This document shows, piece by piece, positions 35,593 to 44,807 of a stretch of 64,000 nucleotides of DNA. Made by a program: the position numbers and the translations under genes. Position 1 is the first letter of the stretch. Each line of letters starts with the position of its first letter. The notes beneath the pieces were generated by a model that had not been told where the DNA came from, searched no databases, and saw only the letters and a list, made by a program, of their open reading frames with translations. This stretch comes from UBA8752 sp002172485 (GTDB taxonomy: Bacteria > Bacteroidota > Bacteroidia > Flavobacteriales_D > Sanyastnellaceae), in the NCBI GenBank assembly GCA_042089915.1, contig JBELJZ010000010.1, positions 1 through 64,000 on the forward strand, written 5' to 3'.

Positions 35593-36549
35593 TCAAGGCA
35601 CGCAGATGACGGTGTCGATGACAGGCGAATACGCGACCCACAAACCCAGACCACCTTGGACATTGGTGGACACATCCGAAGGGTTGGCAAACGGACTGCC
35701 TTGTGCCTGGATCTGCTCCTCCATGCTGGAGATGGTCTCGTACGCACCGCGGTCGATGTGGTCCCAGCGCACCGCCACGGTGTCGCCAATCTTGTAGAAT
35801 CCGATTTCCTCCGGGTTGGCATCGTCTGCGAAATCCTCGTCTGTCACGGGACGGAAAAAGGAGAATTCGAATGCGACGCCATTGAAGAATGCATCGTCAA
35901 ATGCGCTTTGAGTGGGGTACAAGAAGCCGGGGTCCCGTCCCACCCGACCCGCGGACAAGCGATAGGCATTGCCCAAGGAATCCGGATCGTCGAACAGCCC
36001 ATAGAGGATGCCGAGGGTGTCCACATTGCCCGGGATGCCAAACCACAAACTGTCCAATACCACCGGCGCATTCAATTTGGATTGGGCGAACACCGTGTCC
36101 CCGTCCAAACTGGCGCGAATGCCATACGTGTTGCCCACTTCACCTGTGGTGGTGAAGGACGTGTAAGCACACAACTCACTGTACTTGAGGACCTCCACGG
36201 GAAGCTCCAACAACTCGGAGGCCAAAGCCAACTCCAATGAATCCAAGTCTGCTGCGCAGATTTCGGTCATCGGCTCGACCACCCCGTTGACCTCCATCAC
36301 CACCTCGGCTCCCCCTTGATACAAGCTGCCCAACTGGGCGGCATCGACCGGGGCGAAGTAGTCTTGAGAGCGGCTGATGAGCACCAGGGGCGGCTGACCT
36401 GGTTCGATTCGACCCTCGAGTACCAGCAGTGGCTCTTGATTTGGCAGGGTCACATCGATGGGAGTTTCACAAGCCGTGAAGCCGAGCACAAGCAGGGCCG
36501 CGGCCCACATCCATCGGGGATTAATCAGAGCGTACAATGCAGAATTCAT
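35593..36549 (-). CDS. DUF4249 family lipoprotein
   Basis: A 318-residue lipoprotein with a signal ending in LGFTAC and followed by ETPIDVTLP, typical of the Bacteroidota DUF4249 family. The body is beta-rich with conserved EPLLVLEGRIEPGQPPLVLISRSQ. Members often accompany TonB-dependent receptors; here the nearest receptor is far away, and the neighbour 19 nt downstream is the MuiA-like gene. The ATG at 36549 is preferred over a GTG at 36573 because it gives a conventional lipoprotein signal. Function is unknown, probably at the outer membrane. Confidence 0.85.
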   Translation of the reverse strand: MNSALYALINPRWMWAAALLVLGFTACETPIDVTLPNQEPLLVLEGRIEPGQPPLVLISRSQDYFAPVDAAQLGSLYQGGAEVVMEVNGVVEPMTEICAADLDSLELALASELLELPVEVLKYSELCAYTSFTTTGEVGNTYGIRASLDGDTVFAQSKLNAPVVLDSLWFGIPGNVDTLGILYGLFDDPDSLGNAYRLSAGRVGRDPGFLYPTQSAFDDAFFNGVAFEFSFFRPVTDEDFADDANPEEIGFYKIGDTVAVRWDHIDRGAYETISSMEEQIQAQGSPFANPSDVSTNVQGGLGLWVAYSPVIDTVICVP

Positions 36550-36666
36550 GAAGGGTACAATGACGCAACGCACCGCGCGTCAACATGTTCAAAATTAAGC
36601 CCCACATCTGCGGCTTCCTGATGTGAAACCGGGCCAATTGTCACACCTTGCAATTGACTCTTTGCC

Positions 36667-37611
36667 ATGTTCAACCGTCGCCAGCTCCGCATCAAGGTTC
36701 TTCAAGCCTTATACGCGTTCCACTCCGACAAGGAAGGTTCCGTCGAGGATGCCCACAAGCTTCTCTACTCGGCCTTGGAGAAGACCTACGATCTCTACAT
36801 CCTGCTGATGTTGTTGATCGCCGAGATGCAGGACGCCGCGATTGAGCGGATTGAGGCGGGACGGATGAAGCAGCAGCCCAGCCACGAGGACCTGCACCCG
36901 AACACCAAGTTCGTCAACAACAAGCCCCTCAAGGTCATGATCAAGAGCAAGACGCTCGCCAAGGAAGCGGCAAACCGCGCCCTCGGTTGGGGCCAGGAAC
37001 GCGACCTCGTCAAGCGCCTGTTCAAGTCGCTCGTCGCCAGTGAAGAGTACGCGGCCTACATGGACAATGAGGACCGCGGTTTTCAGCACGACCGGGAATC
37101 GCTGAACCGGATGTTCCGGAAGCACCTGATCAATGACGAGTCCCTGCAAGATTGGATCGAAGAACAGAGCATTCTGTGGAGCGACGACCTCGACCTCGCG
37201 AGCTCCATCGTGCTGAAGACGGTGAAGACCATCAACGAAGATTCGGAGGACCTCGTGTTGTCGGAGATGTGGAAGCCCGACGGTGACGACAAGGCCTTCC
37301 TCGACACCTTGTTCAGCAAGACGCTGGACATGGCGGGCGAGCACGACGCGGCCATCGAGTCCGCCGCCACCAATTGGGAAGTGGACCGCATCGCCACGAT
37401 GGACCTGATTCTCCTCCGCATGGCGCTGGCCGAAGCGCGGAATTTCGAGTCGGTGCCGTTGAAGGTGACGATGAACGAATACATCGAGCTCGCCAAATTC
37501 TACAGCACGGAAAAGTCCAGTGCCTTTGTCAATGGCGTGCTGGACAAGCTCTTCAATGCCATGCGGGAAGATGGCCGAATCGTCAAGACCGGACGAGGAC
37601 TGATCGAATGA
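36667..37611 (+). CDS. nusB: Transcription antitermination factor NusB (long Bacteroidota form)
   Basis: A 314-residue protein. The start MFNRRQLRIKVLQALYAF and the C-terminal half (EVDRIATMDLILLRMALAE, TEKSSAFVNGVLDKL) match NusB. The middle ~100 residues are extra compared with the ~140-residue E. coli protein but are usual in Bacteroidota. NusB binds boxA RNA with NusE to antiterminate rRNA transcription. It heads a run with DUF1573, yajC, ybbR and nhaC, overlapping the next gene by 4 nt. The divergent region 36550-36666 holds only promoters. Confidence 0.94.
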   Translation: MFNRRQLRIKVLQALYAFHSDKEGSVEDAHKLLYSALEKTYDLYILLMLLIAEMQDAAIERIEAGRMKQQPSHEDLHPNTKFVNNKPLKVMIKSKTLAKEAANRALGWGQERDLVKRLFKSLVASEEYAAYMDNEDRGFQHDRESLNRMFRKHLINDESLQDWIEEQSILWSDDLDLASSIVLKTVKTINEDSEDLVLSEMWKPDGDDKAFLDTLFSKTLDMAGEHDAAIESAATNWEVDRIATMDLILLRMALAEARNFESVPLKVTMNEYIELAKFYSTEKSSAFVNGVLDKLFNAMREDGRIVKTGRGLIE

Positions 37612-38090
37612 CCCAACGCCGCTCTCTGTCTCCGTGGATTTGGCTGACCGGGGTGTGCATCCTCGGCGCGGTGGGGTGCCTTGCGCCACAGTCCGACGAG
37701 ATCGATGCCAGCTTCATCCACCTGCCAGGCGAATCCGACCCGGCCGAAGCGCCCCGCATGGCCTGGTCGGCCACCCACATGGACTTGGGACTTTTCGCCG
37801 CAGGCGAACAGCGTCACCTGACCTACACCGTCACCAACGATGGCGGCGCGCCCATGGTCATTGCGCAAGTCTTGCCCAGCTGCGGATGCACGGTGGCTGA
37901 AGCTTGGGACGAAGGCCCCATTGCCCCTGGAGAATCCCGGGACATCATCTTGCACGTCAAGGCTGGCGAAACCACGTCCACCCTGTCCGAATCGGCCACG
38001 GTGGTCACCAACGCCGTGCCGGCCTCCATTGAACTCACCTTCACTGCGGATGTCCTTGGACCCGACCGCACAGAAACACCACAACCATGA
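37608..38090 (+). CDS. DUF1573 lipoprotein
   Basis: A 160-residue protein with a lipoprotein signal (LGAVGC, Cys24) and a DUF1573 beta domain containing the hallmark SCGCTVAEAW (91-100). DUF1573 resembles ASH/MSP-type immunoglobulin-like folds. Its start overlaps nusB, and its end overlaps yajC by 4 nt each. The nusB-DUF1573-yajC order is common in Bacteroidota. The function is unknown. Confidence 0.9.
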   Translation: MTQRRSLSPWIWLTGVCILGAVGCLAPQSDEIDASFIHLPGESDPAEAPRMAWSATHMDLGLFAAGEQRHLTYTVTNDGGAPMVIAQVLPSCGCTVAEAWDEGPIAPGESRDIILHVKAGETTSTLSESATVVTNAVPASIELTFTADVLGPDRTETPQP

Positions 38091-38407
38091 ACTTCCATCT
38101 CATTCTCGCCCAAGCCGCCGCGGGCGGCGGGACGTCCACCCTGGTCTTCATCGTCGGCACCATGGCCGTCTTCTACTTCTTCATCATGCGCCCGCAGATC
38201 AAGAAGCAGAAAGAGACCCGGAAATTCCGCGAAAACATCGCCAAAGGGGACCGCATCGTCACCGTCGGTGGCTTGCACGGCACTGTGCTCGACGTCAACG
38301 ACAAGACGGTATTGCTCCGCATCGAAGAAGGCAAGATCCGGGTCGATCTCGGCGGCATTTCCGCGGATGGCGCCGCCAACGAGGAAGCCCTCCAAAACAA
38401 AGGCTGA
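38087..38407 (+). CDS. yajC: Preprotein translocase subunit YajC
   Basis: A 106-residue single-span inner-membrane protein. The membrane segment (about 17-34) ends in YFFIMRPQIKKQKE, followed by FRENIAKGDRIVTVGGLHG, the conserved YajC pattern. It associates with SecDF in the Sec translocon. The ATG overlaps the upstream stop. Confidence 0.95.
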   Translation: MNFHLILAQAAAGGGTSTLVFIVGTMAVFYFFIMRPQIKKQKETRKFRENIAKGDRIVTVGGLHGTVLDVNDKTVLLRIEEGKIRVDLGGISADGAANEEALQNKG

Positions 38408-38410
38408 CCC

Positions 38411-38839
38411 TTGGGAACCCTGGAACGCCTCCGCTCTTCCTATGCCCGGCTGAATGGTCGGACGTTCGCCATTTGCCTGGCTTTGTCGGCTTTTCTGTGG
38501 TTGCTCCGCACCCTTGAAGGAGAGCGAACGGTCACCTGTGATTTCACCATCGAATTGGTCGGAGCAGAAGCGAACACCGGACTGCAAGCCGTGCTCATGG
38601 ACTCCACGGCACAAGCGGAGGTGACCCTGTCCCCCTGGGATCACCTCGTGGCCCGCTGGACCCTCTCTCCCGAGCCTGTGAGGCTCAAGGTTGAAGGATT
38701 GCGCACCCCCCGAACCGAGGTGCCTTCCGGCCAATTGGCCGCCGAATTGGAGGAGAGACTGGGCAAGAGTGCCCGCGTCCGGTCCATTGCCCCGGCCACC
38801 CTCGCCATCGATGTTCGCCGCAAGCCCAGAACGCCATGA
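38411..38839 (+). CDS. YbbR-like domain protein
   Basis: A 142-residue protein with one N-terminal membrane segment (about 20-34, AICLALSAFLWLL) and a beta-rich region resembling one or two YbbR repeats. The start is a TTG 3 nt after the yajC stop; no in-frame ATG precedes the membrane segment. YbbR proteins in Firmicutes regulate the di-adenylate cyclase CdaA, but no cyclase gene is adjacent. In relatives a coaE gene usually follows; here an NhaC antiporter overlaps the end by 4 nt. Confidence 0.75.
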   Translation: MGTLERLRSSYARLNGRTFAICLALSAFLWLLRTLEGERTVTCDFTIELVGAEANTGLQAVLMDSTAQAEVTLSPWDHLVARWTLSPEPVRLKVEGLRTPRTEVPSGQLAAELEERLGKSARVRSIAPATLAIDVRRKPRTP

Positions 38840-40338
38840 CCGCCGGATCCACTGCCCGCCCTTCCATGCTCATGGCCTTGGCGCCCATCCTTCTGCTGGT
38901 CGCCCTGCTGGCCGCCGACGTGATGGCTTTTGGTGAAGACAGCAGCTACGGGAGCAACCAAGTGGCCCTGCTCATCGCATCCGGCGCCACCGTGGCTTTG
39001 GGCATGTACCGGGGCATGGGCTGGGACGCCTTCGAATCCCGAATCAAGGACACCTTGGGCGACGCCATTGGCGCCATCCTCATCCTCTTGCTCATCGGTG
39101 CCTTGGCCGGCACTTGGTTGGTGTCCGGCATCATTCCCACCCTCATCGATGTGGGGCTGGACGTTCTGAGCAAGGACATCTTCCTGCCCGCGGCTTGCAT
39201 TCTGTGCGCAGCAGTCAGTCTGGCCACCGGTTCCAGCTGGGGCACCGTGGGGACGGTGGGGGTCGCCCTCATCGGTATCGGACAAGCGCTCGGCCTGTCC
39301 GAAGGGTGGACCGCCGGCGCGATCATCTCTGGCGCTTACTTCGGGGACAAGCTGTCCCCCTTGTCGGACACGACCAACCTCGCCCCGACCGTGGCTGGGA
39401 CGGACCTCTTCACCCACATCCGCTTCATGCTGTGGACGACGGTCCCGAGCATCCTCATTGCGCTGGTGGTCTTCACCTTCGCCGGCATTGGCGCAGAAGG
39501 CCCTGCCGACATGGGACAGGCTGCCGTGCTTCAGGAGGTGCTCGCACAGCACTTCAACCTGCACTGGGCCCTGTTCCTGGTCCCTGTGGGGGTCATCGTC
39601 CTGATCGCCCGAAAGGTATCGCCGGTCCCGGCCCTCTTCCTCGGCGTTTTCGGCGGTGCTTTGGCCGCCCTGGTGGCGCAGCCCGACCTCATCCGTGCTC
39701 TTGGATCCGATGCCATCGGTCCCGCCTTGGGTATTGGAGAGACCTACCTGGGAACCGCCTTTGGGACCCTCATGACGGCCGCTGCGCTCGATACCGCCAT
39801 TGAAACCGGCAACCCGGTGGTCAACGACCTCCTCACAGCGGGCGGCATGGCGGGCATGCTCAACACCGTCTGGCTCATCCTCTGTGCGCTGACCTTCGGT
39901 GCCGTGATGGGCGCCGCGGGCTTCCTTGAGCGCATCACCGCCGGCATCCTCACCGCCGTTCGCGGCACCTTCTCCCTCGTCTTCGGCACGGCATTTTCGA
40001 GCGTGGTATTCAATGTCATCGCGGCGGACCAATACATCGCCATCGTCGTTCCGGGCCGCATGTTCCGGGAGGCGTATGCCCAGCGTGGTGTCGCACCACA
40101 AGTGTTGAGTCGGACATTGGAGGATGCGGGGACCGTAACCAGTGTCCTCATCCCTTGGAACACCTGCGGCGTGGCCCAGAGCGGCGTGCTCGGGGTCAGC
40201 GTGTTGGCGTTTGCGCCATACTGCGTATTCAACTACGTGTCTCCCTTCATGACCTTGCTCGTGGCCGCTTTGGGATTCCGCATTCCGCAGTTGACTCCAC
40301 CTGAGGGCAAGGATTCTTCTCCATCGGGAACCCACTGA
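38836..40338 (+). CDS. nhaC: Na+/H+ antiporter NhaC family
   Basis: A 500-residue polytopic membrane protein with about 11-12 hydrophobic segments. The family motifs ATGSSWGTVGTVG and GAYFGDKLSPLSDTTNLA mark the ion-translocation core, and the repeat-like VLIPWNTCGVAQ occurs near the C-terminus. It exchanges Na+ for H+, consistent with a saline or alkaline lifestyle, though this is not proof. Its start overlaps the YbbR gene (ATGA). Confidence 0.93.
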   Translation: MTAGSTARPSMLMALAPILLLVALLAADVMAFGEDSSYGSNQVALLIASGATVALGMYRGMGWDAFESRIKDTLGDAIGAILILLLIGALAGTWLVSGIIPTLIDVGLDVLSKDIFLPAACILCAAVSLATGSSWGTVGTVGVALIGIGQALGLSEGWTAGAIISGAYFGDKLSPLSDTTNLAPTVAGTDLFTHIRFMLWTTVPSILIALVVFTFAGIGAEGPADMGQAAVLQEVLAQHFNLHWALFLVPVGVIVLIARKVSPVPALFLGVFGGALAALVAQPDLIRALGSDAIGPALGIGETYLGTAFGTLMTAAALDTAIETGNPVVNDLLTAGGMAGMLNTVWLILCALTFGAVMGAAGFLERITAGILTAVRGTFSLVFGTAFSSVVFNVIAADQYIAIVVPGRMFREAYAQRGVAPQVLSRTLEDAGTVTSVLIPWNTCGVAQSGVLGVSVLAFAPYCVFNYVSPFMTLLVAALGFRIPQLTPPEGKDSSPSGTH

Positions 40339-40362
40339 CCCTTCGGCGTGTTGGATTGACCC

Positions 40363-43236
40363 ATGGACGCCTACGCCTCCCTTCAGGACGACCGAACCAT
40401 CCGCGTGGAGCGGGCGGCAGAAAACAACCTCCAGCAAATCGATGTGGAAATCCCACGCGACAAGCTTGTGGTCGTCACCGGCGTGAGCGGGTCGGGCAAA
40501 TCGAGTTTGGCGTTTGACACCCTGCATGCCGAAGGACAGCGCCGCTACCTCGAGACGTTCAGCGCCTATGCCCGGCAATTCATGGGCGGACTGGAGCGCC
40601 CCAAGGTGGAGCGCATCACAGGGTTGAGTCCCGTCATCGCCATCGAGCAGAAGACGATCAGCCGCAACCCCCGTTCCACGGTGGGTACTGTGACAGAGCT
40701 GCTGGACTTCCTGCGCGTGTTGTTTGCCCGCGCCGCCACGGCCTATTCCAGCGCCACGGGAGAGCCGATGGTGCGGTTCACGGATGAAGGCATCCTGTCG
40801 CGCATCGTCGAGGACTACGCCGGCGAACGGCTGCTCTTGTTGGCGCCGCTGGTGCGCGGTCGGAAGGGGCACTACCGCGAACTTTTCGAGACCATTCAGA
40901 AACAAGGCTACCTCCGCGCCCGGGTGGATGGTGAAGTGGTGGAGCTGGAGAAGGGCTTTCGCGTGGACCGCTACAAGGTGCACGACATCGAGGTTGTGGT
41001 GGACCGCATCGTCGTCCCCGAACCGCCCGCCCTCGACGACGAAGGCAAGCCCGCCAGCGAAGATACGGAGCGGGTCATGCGCTCGGTGCGGACGGCTCTC
41101 GCCATGGGCAAGGGCAGCATGATGGTCCTCCCCGTGGATGATGCCGTGCCGCGTCATTTCTCGCGCGCCTTGATGTGTCCGACCACGGGCATCAGTTACC
41201 CGGAGCCCGAGCCCAACCTCTTTTCATTCAACTCCCCTTACGGTGCTTGCACGACCTGCAACGGCTTGGGCCAGGTGGCTGAAGCCTCGCGCGAGCTGAT
41301 CATTCCGGACGGGTCCAAGAACCTGCGCCAAGGCGGCCTGGCTCCCCTGGGCGTCCTCAAGACGGGGTGGACCCGAACCGTGGTGGAGGCCATGCTGGTC
41401 GCGGCGGGACATTCCGCCCGGACCCCCCTGCAAGACGTGGACGAAGCCACCTTGTCCGCCGTTCTCTACGGGGCGGACCAGCCCGTCGTGGTGCCGGGTA
41501 AGGCCGGAACCCGGGAACGGCGCGTTCGCTTCGACGGGGTCATCGCGACCATCGAGCGCACGGCCAAAGACGCCTCCGGCGCCCCACTCAAGCGATGGGC
41601 ACAGAAATTCCTGAAAAAGCGACCGTGCCCTTCCTGTGGCGGCTCGCGGCTCCAGCCCACGGCCCACCAGTTCAAGATCGACGGCGTGACCCTCCCCGAT
41701 GTGGTGAACATGGACCTGCGCGACCTGCAAGTCTGGGCGAACGGCGCACTCGCCGCACTGGGAGAGCGGGAAGCCGCCATCGCCAAGGAGCCGCTCCAGG
41801 AAATCCGGGCGAGACTGGGCTTCCTGCTCGACATGGGGTTGGACTACCTCACCCTCGACCGCCCGGCCCGCTCGCTCAGTGGCGGTGAAGCCCAGCGCAT
41901 CCGCTTGGCCACCCAGATCGGCTCCAAATTGACCGGAGTCCTCTACATCCTCGACGAGCCAAGCATCGGGCTCCACCAACGGGACAACCAGCGGCTCATC
42001 GACAGCCTCAAAGCCCTGCGCGACGTCGGCAACACCGTCATCGTCGTCGAACACGACGAAGACATGATGCGCCAAGCCGACCACCTGATCGACATCGGTC
42101 CCGGGGCCGGCAAACATGGCGGCAAGGTGGTGGCGCAAGGTCCTCCCGAATCCCACCTCGCGCAGGACAGCGTGACCGCACAGTTTCTCGATGGACGGCA
42201 GCACATCGCCATTCCAGCGAAGCGCCGGAAAGGCAATCGGAAAAAGCTGTCCCTCCTCGGCGCCTCCGGACACAACCTCAAAGGGGTCGACCTCAAACTC
42301 CCGCTGGGCACCTTCATCTGCGTCACCGGCGTCAGCGGAAGCGGCAAGAGCACGCTCATCAACCAGACGCTCCACCCTGCGTTGCACAACCACTTCTACG
42401 AGGAGACCAAGCGCCCCCTCCCCTTCAAGAAGCTCAATGGCCTGCAGCACCTCGACAAGGTGATCGCCATCGACCAGAGTCCCATTGGCCGGACGCCGAG
42501 GTCCAATCCGGCGACCTACACCGGGGTGTTCAACGAGATCCGCAACCTCTTCACCCAACTGCCGGAGGCCAAAATTCGGGGGTACAAGCCCGGGCGCTTC
42601 TCCTTCAATGTGGCCGGTGGGCGCTGTGAAACCTGCAAGGGGGCCGGTCTCCGCACCATTGAAATGAACTTCCTCCCAGATGTCCATGTGCAATGCGAAG
42701 ACTGCGGAGGAAAACGCTACAACCGCGAGACCGTGGAGGTCCGCTACCGCGGCAAGTCCATAGCCGATGTTCTCGCCATGACGGTGGAAGAAGCCCTGGA
42801 GTTCTTCGATGCCCACCCCAAAATCAAGCGGGTGTGCAGCACGCTGCGGGACGTCGGGCTCGGCTACATCACCTTGGGACAGCCTTCCACCACCTTGTCC
42901 GGTGGAGAGGCCCAACGCGTCAAACTCTCCACTGAATTGGCCCGCAAGGGCACCGGGAACACCTTCTACATCCTCGACGAACCCACGACGGGCCTGCATT
43001 TCCAAGACGTGGACATGCTATTGAAGGTGCTCCACCGGCTGGTCGACCAAGGCAATACCGTGCTGGTCATCGAACACCAGCTCGACGTGGCCTGCAATGC
43101 GGACCACATCGTGGACATCGGTCCGGAGGGCGGCACCGGCGGTGGCACCATCATCGCACAAGGGACTCCGGAGGAGGTGGCACAGGGACCTGGAGCAACC
43201 GCCCCATTCCTTCGCCAGATGCTGGAGCGCCAATAA
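40363..43236 (+). CDS. uvrA: Excinuclease ABC subunit A
   Basis: A 957-residue DNA damage sensor of normal length. Walker A motifs are GVSGSGKSS (40-48) and a second GVSGSGKST in the C-terminal half. ABC signatures are RSLSGGEAQRIRLA and TTLSGGEAQRVKLS. Zinc-finger cysteines appear in CPSCGG and in CETCKGAG...CEDCGG. With UvrB it recognises bulky lesions for nucleotide excision repair. It lies 24 nt after nhaC and may be co-transcribed. No LexA-like box is evident upstream. Confidence 0.97.
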   Translation: MDAYASLQDDRTIRVERAAENNLQQIDVEIPRDKLVVVTGVSGSGKSSLAFDTLHAEGQRRYLETFSAYARQFMGGLERPKVERITGLSPVIAIEQKTISRNPRSTVGTVTELLDFLRVLFARAATAYSSATGEPMVRFTDEGILSRIVEDYAGERLLLLAPLVRGRKGHYRELFETIQKQGYLRARVDGEVVELEKGFRVDRYKVHDIEVVVDRIVVPEPPALDDEGKPASEDTERVMRSVRTALAMGKGSMMVLPVDDAVPRHFSRALMCPTTGISYPEPEPNLFSFNSPYGACTTCNGLGQVAEASRELIIPDGSKNLRQGGLAPLGVLKTGWTRTVVEAMLVAAGHSARTPLQDVDEATLSAVLYGADQPVVVPGKAGTRERRVRFDGVIATIERTAKDASGAPLKRWAQKFLKKRPCPSCGGSRLQPTAHQFKIDGVTLPDVVNMDLRDLQVWANGALAALGEREAAIAKEPLQEIRARLGFLLDMGLDYLTLDRPARSLSGGEAQRIRLATQIGSKLTGVLYILDEPSIGLHQRDNQRLIDSLKALRDVGNTVIVVEHDEDMMRQADHLIDIGPGAGKHGGKVVAQGPPESHLAQDSVTAQFLDGRQHIAIPAKRRKGNRKKLSLLGASGHNLKGVDLKLPLGTFICVTGVSGSGKSTLINQTLHPALHNHFYEETKRPLPFKKLNGLQHLDKVIAIDQSPIGRTPRSNPATYTGVFNEIRNLFTQLPEAKIRGYKPGRFSFNVAGGRCETCKGAGLRTIEMNFLPDVHVQCEDCGGKRYNRETVEVRYRGKSIADVLAMTVEEALEFFDAHPKIKRVCSTLRDVGLGYITLGQPSTTLSGGEAQRVKLSTELARKGTGNTFYILDEPTTGLHFQDVDMLLKVLHRLVDQGNTVLVIEHQLDVACNADHIVDIGPEGGTGGGTIIAQGTPEEVAQGPGATAPFLRQMLERQ

Positions 43237-43253
43237 GCTGAGGGAAAAAGCGT

Positions 43254-43261
43254 TATATTTT
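43254..43261 (+). promoter_or_regulatory. Putative -7 element TATATTTT before the LOG-family gene
   Basis: TATATTTT is followed by ATTT and the ATG at 43266, the 4-nt spacing seen at several other genes. The surroundings (43248-43267) are strikingly AT-rich against the local GC-rich background. Confidence 0.5.
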
Positions 43262-43265
43262 ATTT

Positions 43266-43961
43266 ATGGCGCAGAAACCCCACATTGACCCGAGGAGCTG
43301 GAACGACATCAAGGCCCACGACAGCTGGTCCATTTTCAAGATCATGTCGGAATTCGTGGAAGGCTTTGAAAGCCTTCAACGCGTCGGCCCCTGCATCAGC
43401 ATCTTCGGATCGGCCCGAAAGGGTGAAGACCACCCGGATTACCAACTGGCGGTCGAGACCGGCAAGAAGCTCGTCGAACATGGCTACGGGGTCATCACGG
43501 GAGGCGGTCCTGGCATCATGGAAGCCGGCAACCGCGGTGCCCACGAAGGCAATGGCGTGTCCGTCGGCCTCAACATGGACCTGCCCCACGAACAGCACCA
43601 CAACCCCTACATCAATCCGGACAAGAGCCTCGAATTCGACCACTTCTTCGTCCGGAAGGTGATGTTCATGAAGTATTCCCAAGGGTACATCGTACTCCCG
43701 GGCGGATTCGGCACGCTGGATGAGCTCTTCGAAGCCATCACCCTCATTCAGACGGGCAAATCCAAGCGTTTCCCCATCATCCTGATGCGGAGCAAGTTCT
43801 GGAGCGGTCTGATGGAGTGGATCAAACAGACACTGCTAGAGGAGAACGCCACCATCAGCGCCAAGGATCTCGACCTGATCCACATCGTGGACACTCCGGA
43901 GGAAGCCGTCGCCATCCTCGACGACTTTTACGAAAACTACTTGCTCAAGCCCAACTTCTGA
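43266..43961 (+). CDS. LOG family protein (TIGR00730-type nucleotide 5'-monophosphate phosphoribohydrolase)
   Basis: A 231-residue Rossmann-like protein with both LOG signatures: GGGPGIMEAGNRGA (79-92) and PGGFGTLDE (145-153), which hold the catalytic Arg and Glu. Family members release adenine or cytokinin base from nucleoside 5'-monophosphates; bacterial homologues also act as general nucleotide N-glycosidases such as PpnN. It has its own start-proximal promoter-like element and seems monocistronic. Confidence 0.92.
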   Translation: MAQKPHIDPRSWNDIKAHDSWSIFKIMSEFVEGFESLQRVGPCISIFGSARKGEDHPDYQLAVETGKKLVEHGYGVITGGGPGIMEAGNRGAHEGNGVSVGLNMDLPHEQHHNPYINPDKSLEFDHFFVRKVMFMKYSQGYIVLPGGFGTLDELFEAITLIQTGKSKRFPIILMRSKFWSGLMEWIKQTLLEENATISAKDLDLIHIVDTPEEAVAILDDFYENYLLKPNF

Positions 43962-43995
43962 GCAACCCGATCATCGGATTCAACGTTTGGCACGC

Positions 43996-44382
43996 ATGAA
44001 GACCCGAGCATGGATGGCGTGTGTGGTGCTGGCATTTGCAAGCTGTGAAGGTGCGACCACGATGACGCACACTTTCCACAACCGCACACAGGACACCCTC
44101 ACGCTCCTCGCCCAGTTCGACAGCCTGCCCTTTTTCGATTCCGTTCCGGCGGTGTTGCCGCCGAATGCCCAGCATACCGTCTACACGTACGACATGCTCG
44201 GAAAATGCACGAACTGCGGAGCATTGCAGGCGGCCACGCCCTGGCTGGACACCCTGGAACTTGAACATGCGGTGTGGGCGGAATACCCTGCTGAATCCGA
44301 CTGGTACACCGAGGTATCCGAGGGTACGACGTGGATTCGATTTGACCACACCCTGAACATCGGAATTGAAATGGTGGAATGA
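43996..44382 (+). CDS. Small lipoprotein, unknown function
   Basis: A 128-residue protein with a lipoprotein signal (VLAFASC) and a beta-rich body with a CTNC motif near residue 71. I recognise no family. The ATG at 43996 is preferred over an in-frame TTG at 43987 because it begins a standard Lys/Arg-rich signal. It lies 34 nt after the LOG gene. Homologues in relatives, if any, might clarify its role in the envelope. Confidence 0.7.
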   Translation: MKTRAWMACVVLAFASCEGATTMTHTFHNRTQDTLTLLAQFDSLPFFDSVPAVLPPNAQHTVYTYDMLGKCTNCGALQAATPWLDTLELEHAVWAEYPAESDWYTEVSEGTTWIRFDHTLNIGIEMVE

Positions 44383-44413
44383 GTCCTGCACCTTCATTAG
44401 GCAAATTCGCGCC

Positions 44414-44683
44414 ATGAAACGCCTGCTTCTTTTGGTCCTGCTTTCGCCTGTGATCCTGTTCTCCCAACTGCCGTTCGACCTCACCGTTCTGGCTCAACCC
44501 TTCACCCCCTTGCTAGAATCCACAGCCCTGGAAACCAGTCAATATGACGACTCAAACAGGTGGGTTGAACCGGAGTTTTCTGTGCCGCTCGGATTCGATT
44601 TCAACTACAGTGGCTATGTCATTGACGCCCTCGATCAGGTCGGCCTCGGGGCCGCGATGATGGGGCCGTCCAGCGCTTGGTGA
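44414..44683 (+). CDS. Short exported ORF, probably truncated
   Basis: An 89-residue protein with a strong signal peptide (LLLLVLLSPVILFSQ), then about 70 residues that look like the beginning of a larger beta-rich extracellular domain (FSVPLGFDFNYSGY) before a sudden stop. There is no T9SS tail and no continuation in the other frames downstream before htpG. It may be a decayed gene or a small secreted peptide. The start has a -7-like CAAATTCG 4 nt upstream. Confidence 0.55.
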   Translation: MKRLLLLVLLSPVILFSQLPFDLTVLAQPFTPLLESTALETSQYDDSNRWVEPEFSVPLGFDFNYSGYVIDALDQVGLGAAMMGPSSAW

Positions 44684-44712
44684 AGCACTGACGGGCTGAC
44701 AGCCTGACACGC

Positions 44713-44750
44713 AAAATCCGGTGGCCTACTGTCAGGTCGTCGGATTTTTT
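44713..44750 (+). terminator. Rho-independent-type hairpin before htpG
   Basis: AAAATCCG (44713-44720) pairs with CGGATTTT (44741-44748) around a 20-nt loop, ending in a run of six T. It separates the short exported ORF from htpG. The 124-bp interval 44684-44807 holds no gene. Confidence 0.6.
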
Positions 44751-44807
44751 GCTTTGGCACCGCCCGGCACGGGATTTGACCTATGCCGGTCACGACATTG
44801 ATTCATC

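Noticed and set aside
41224..43005. 593-codon minus-strand open frame opposite uvrA
   Set aside because: Shadow of uvrA; no domain in the antisense product and no promoter-like element.
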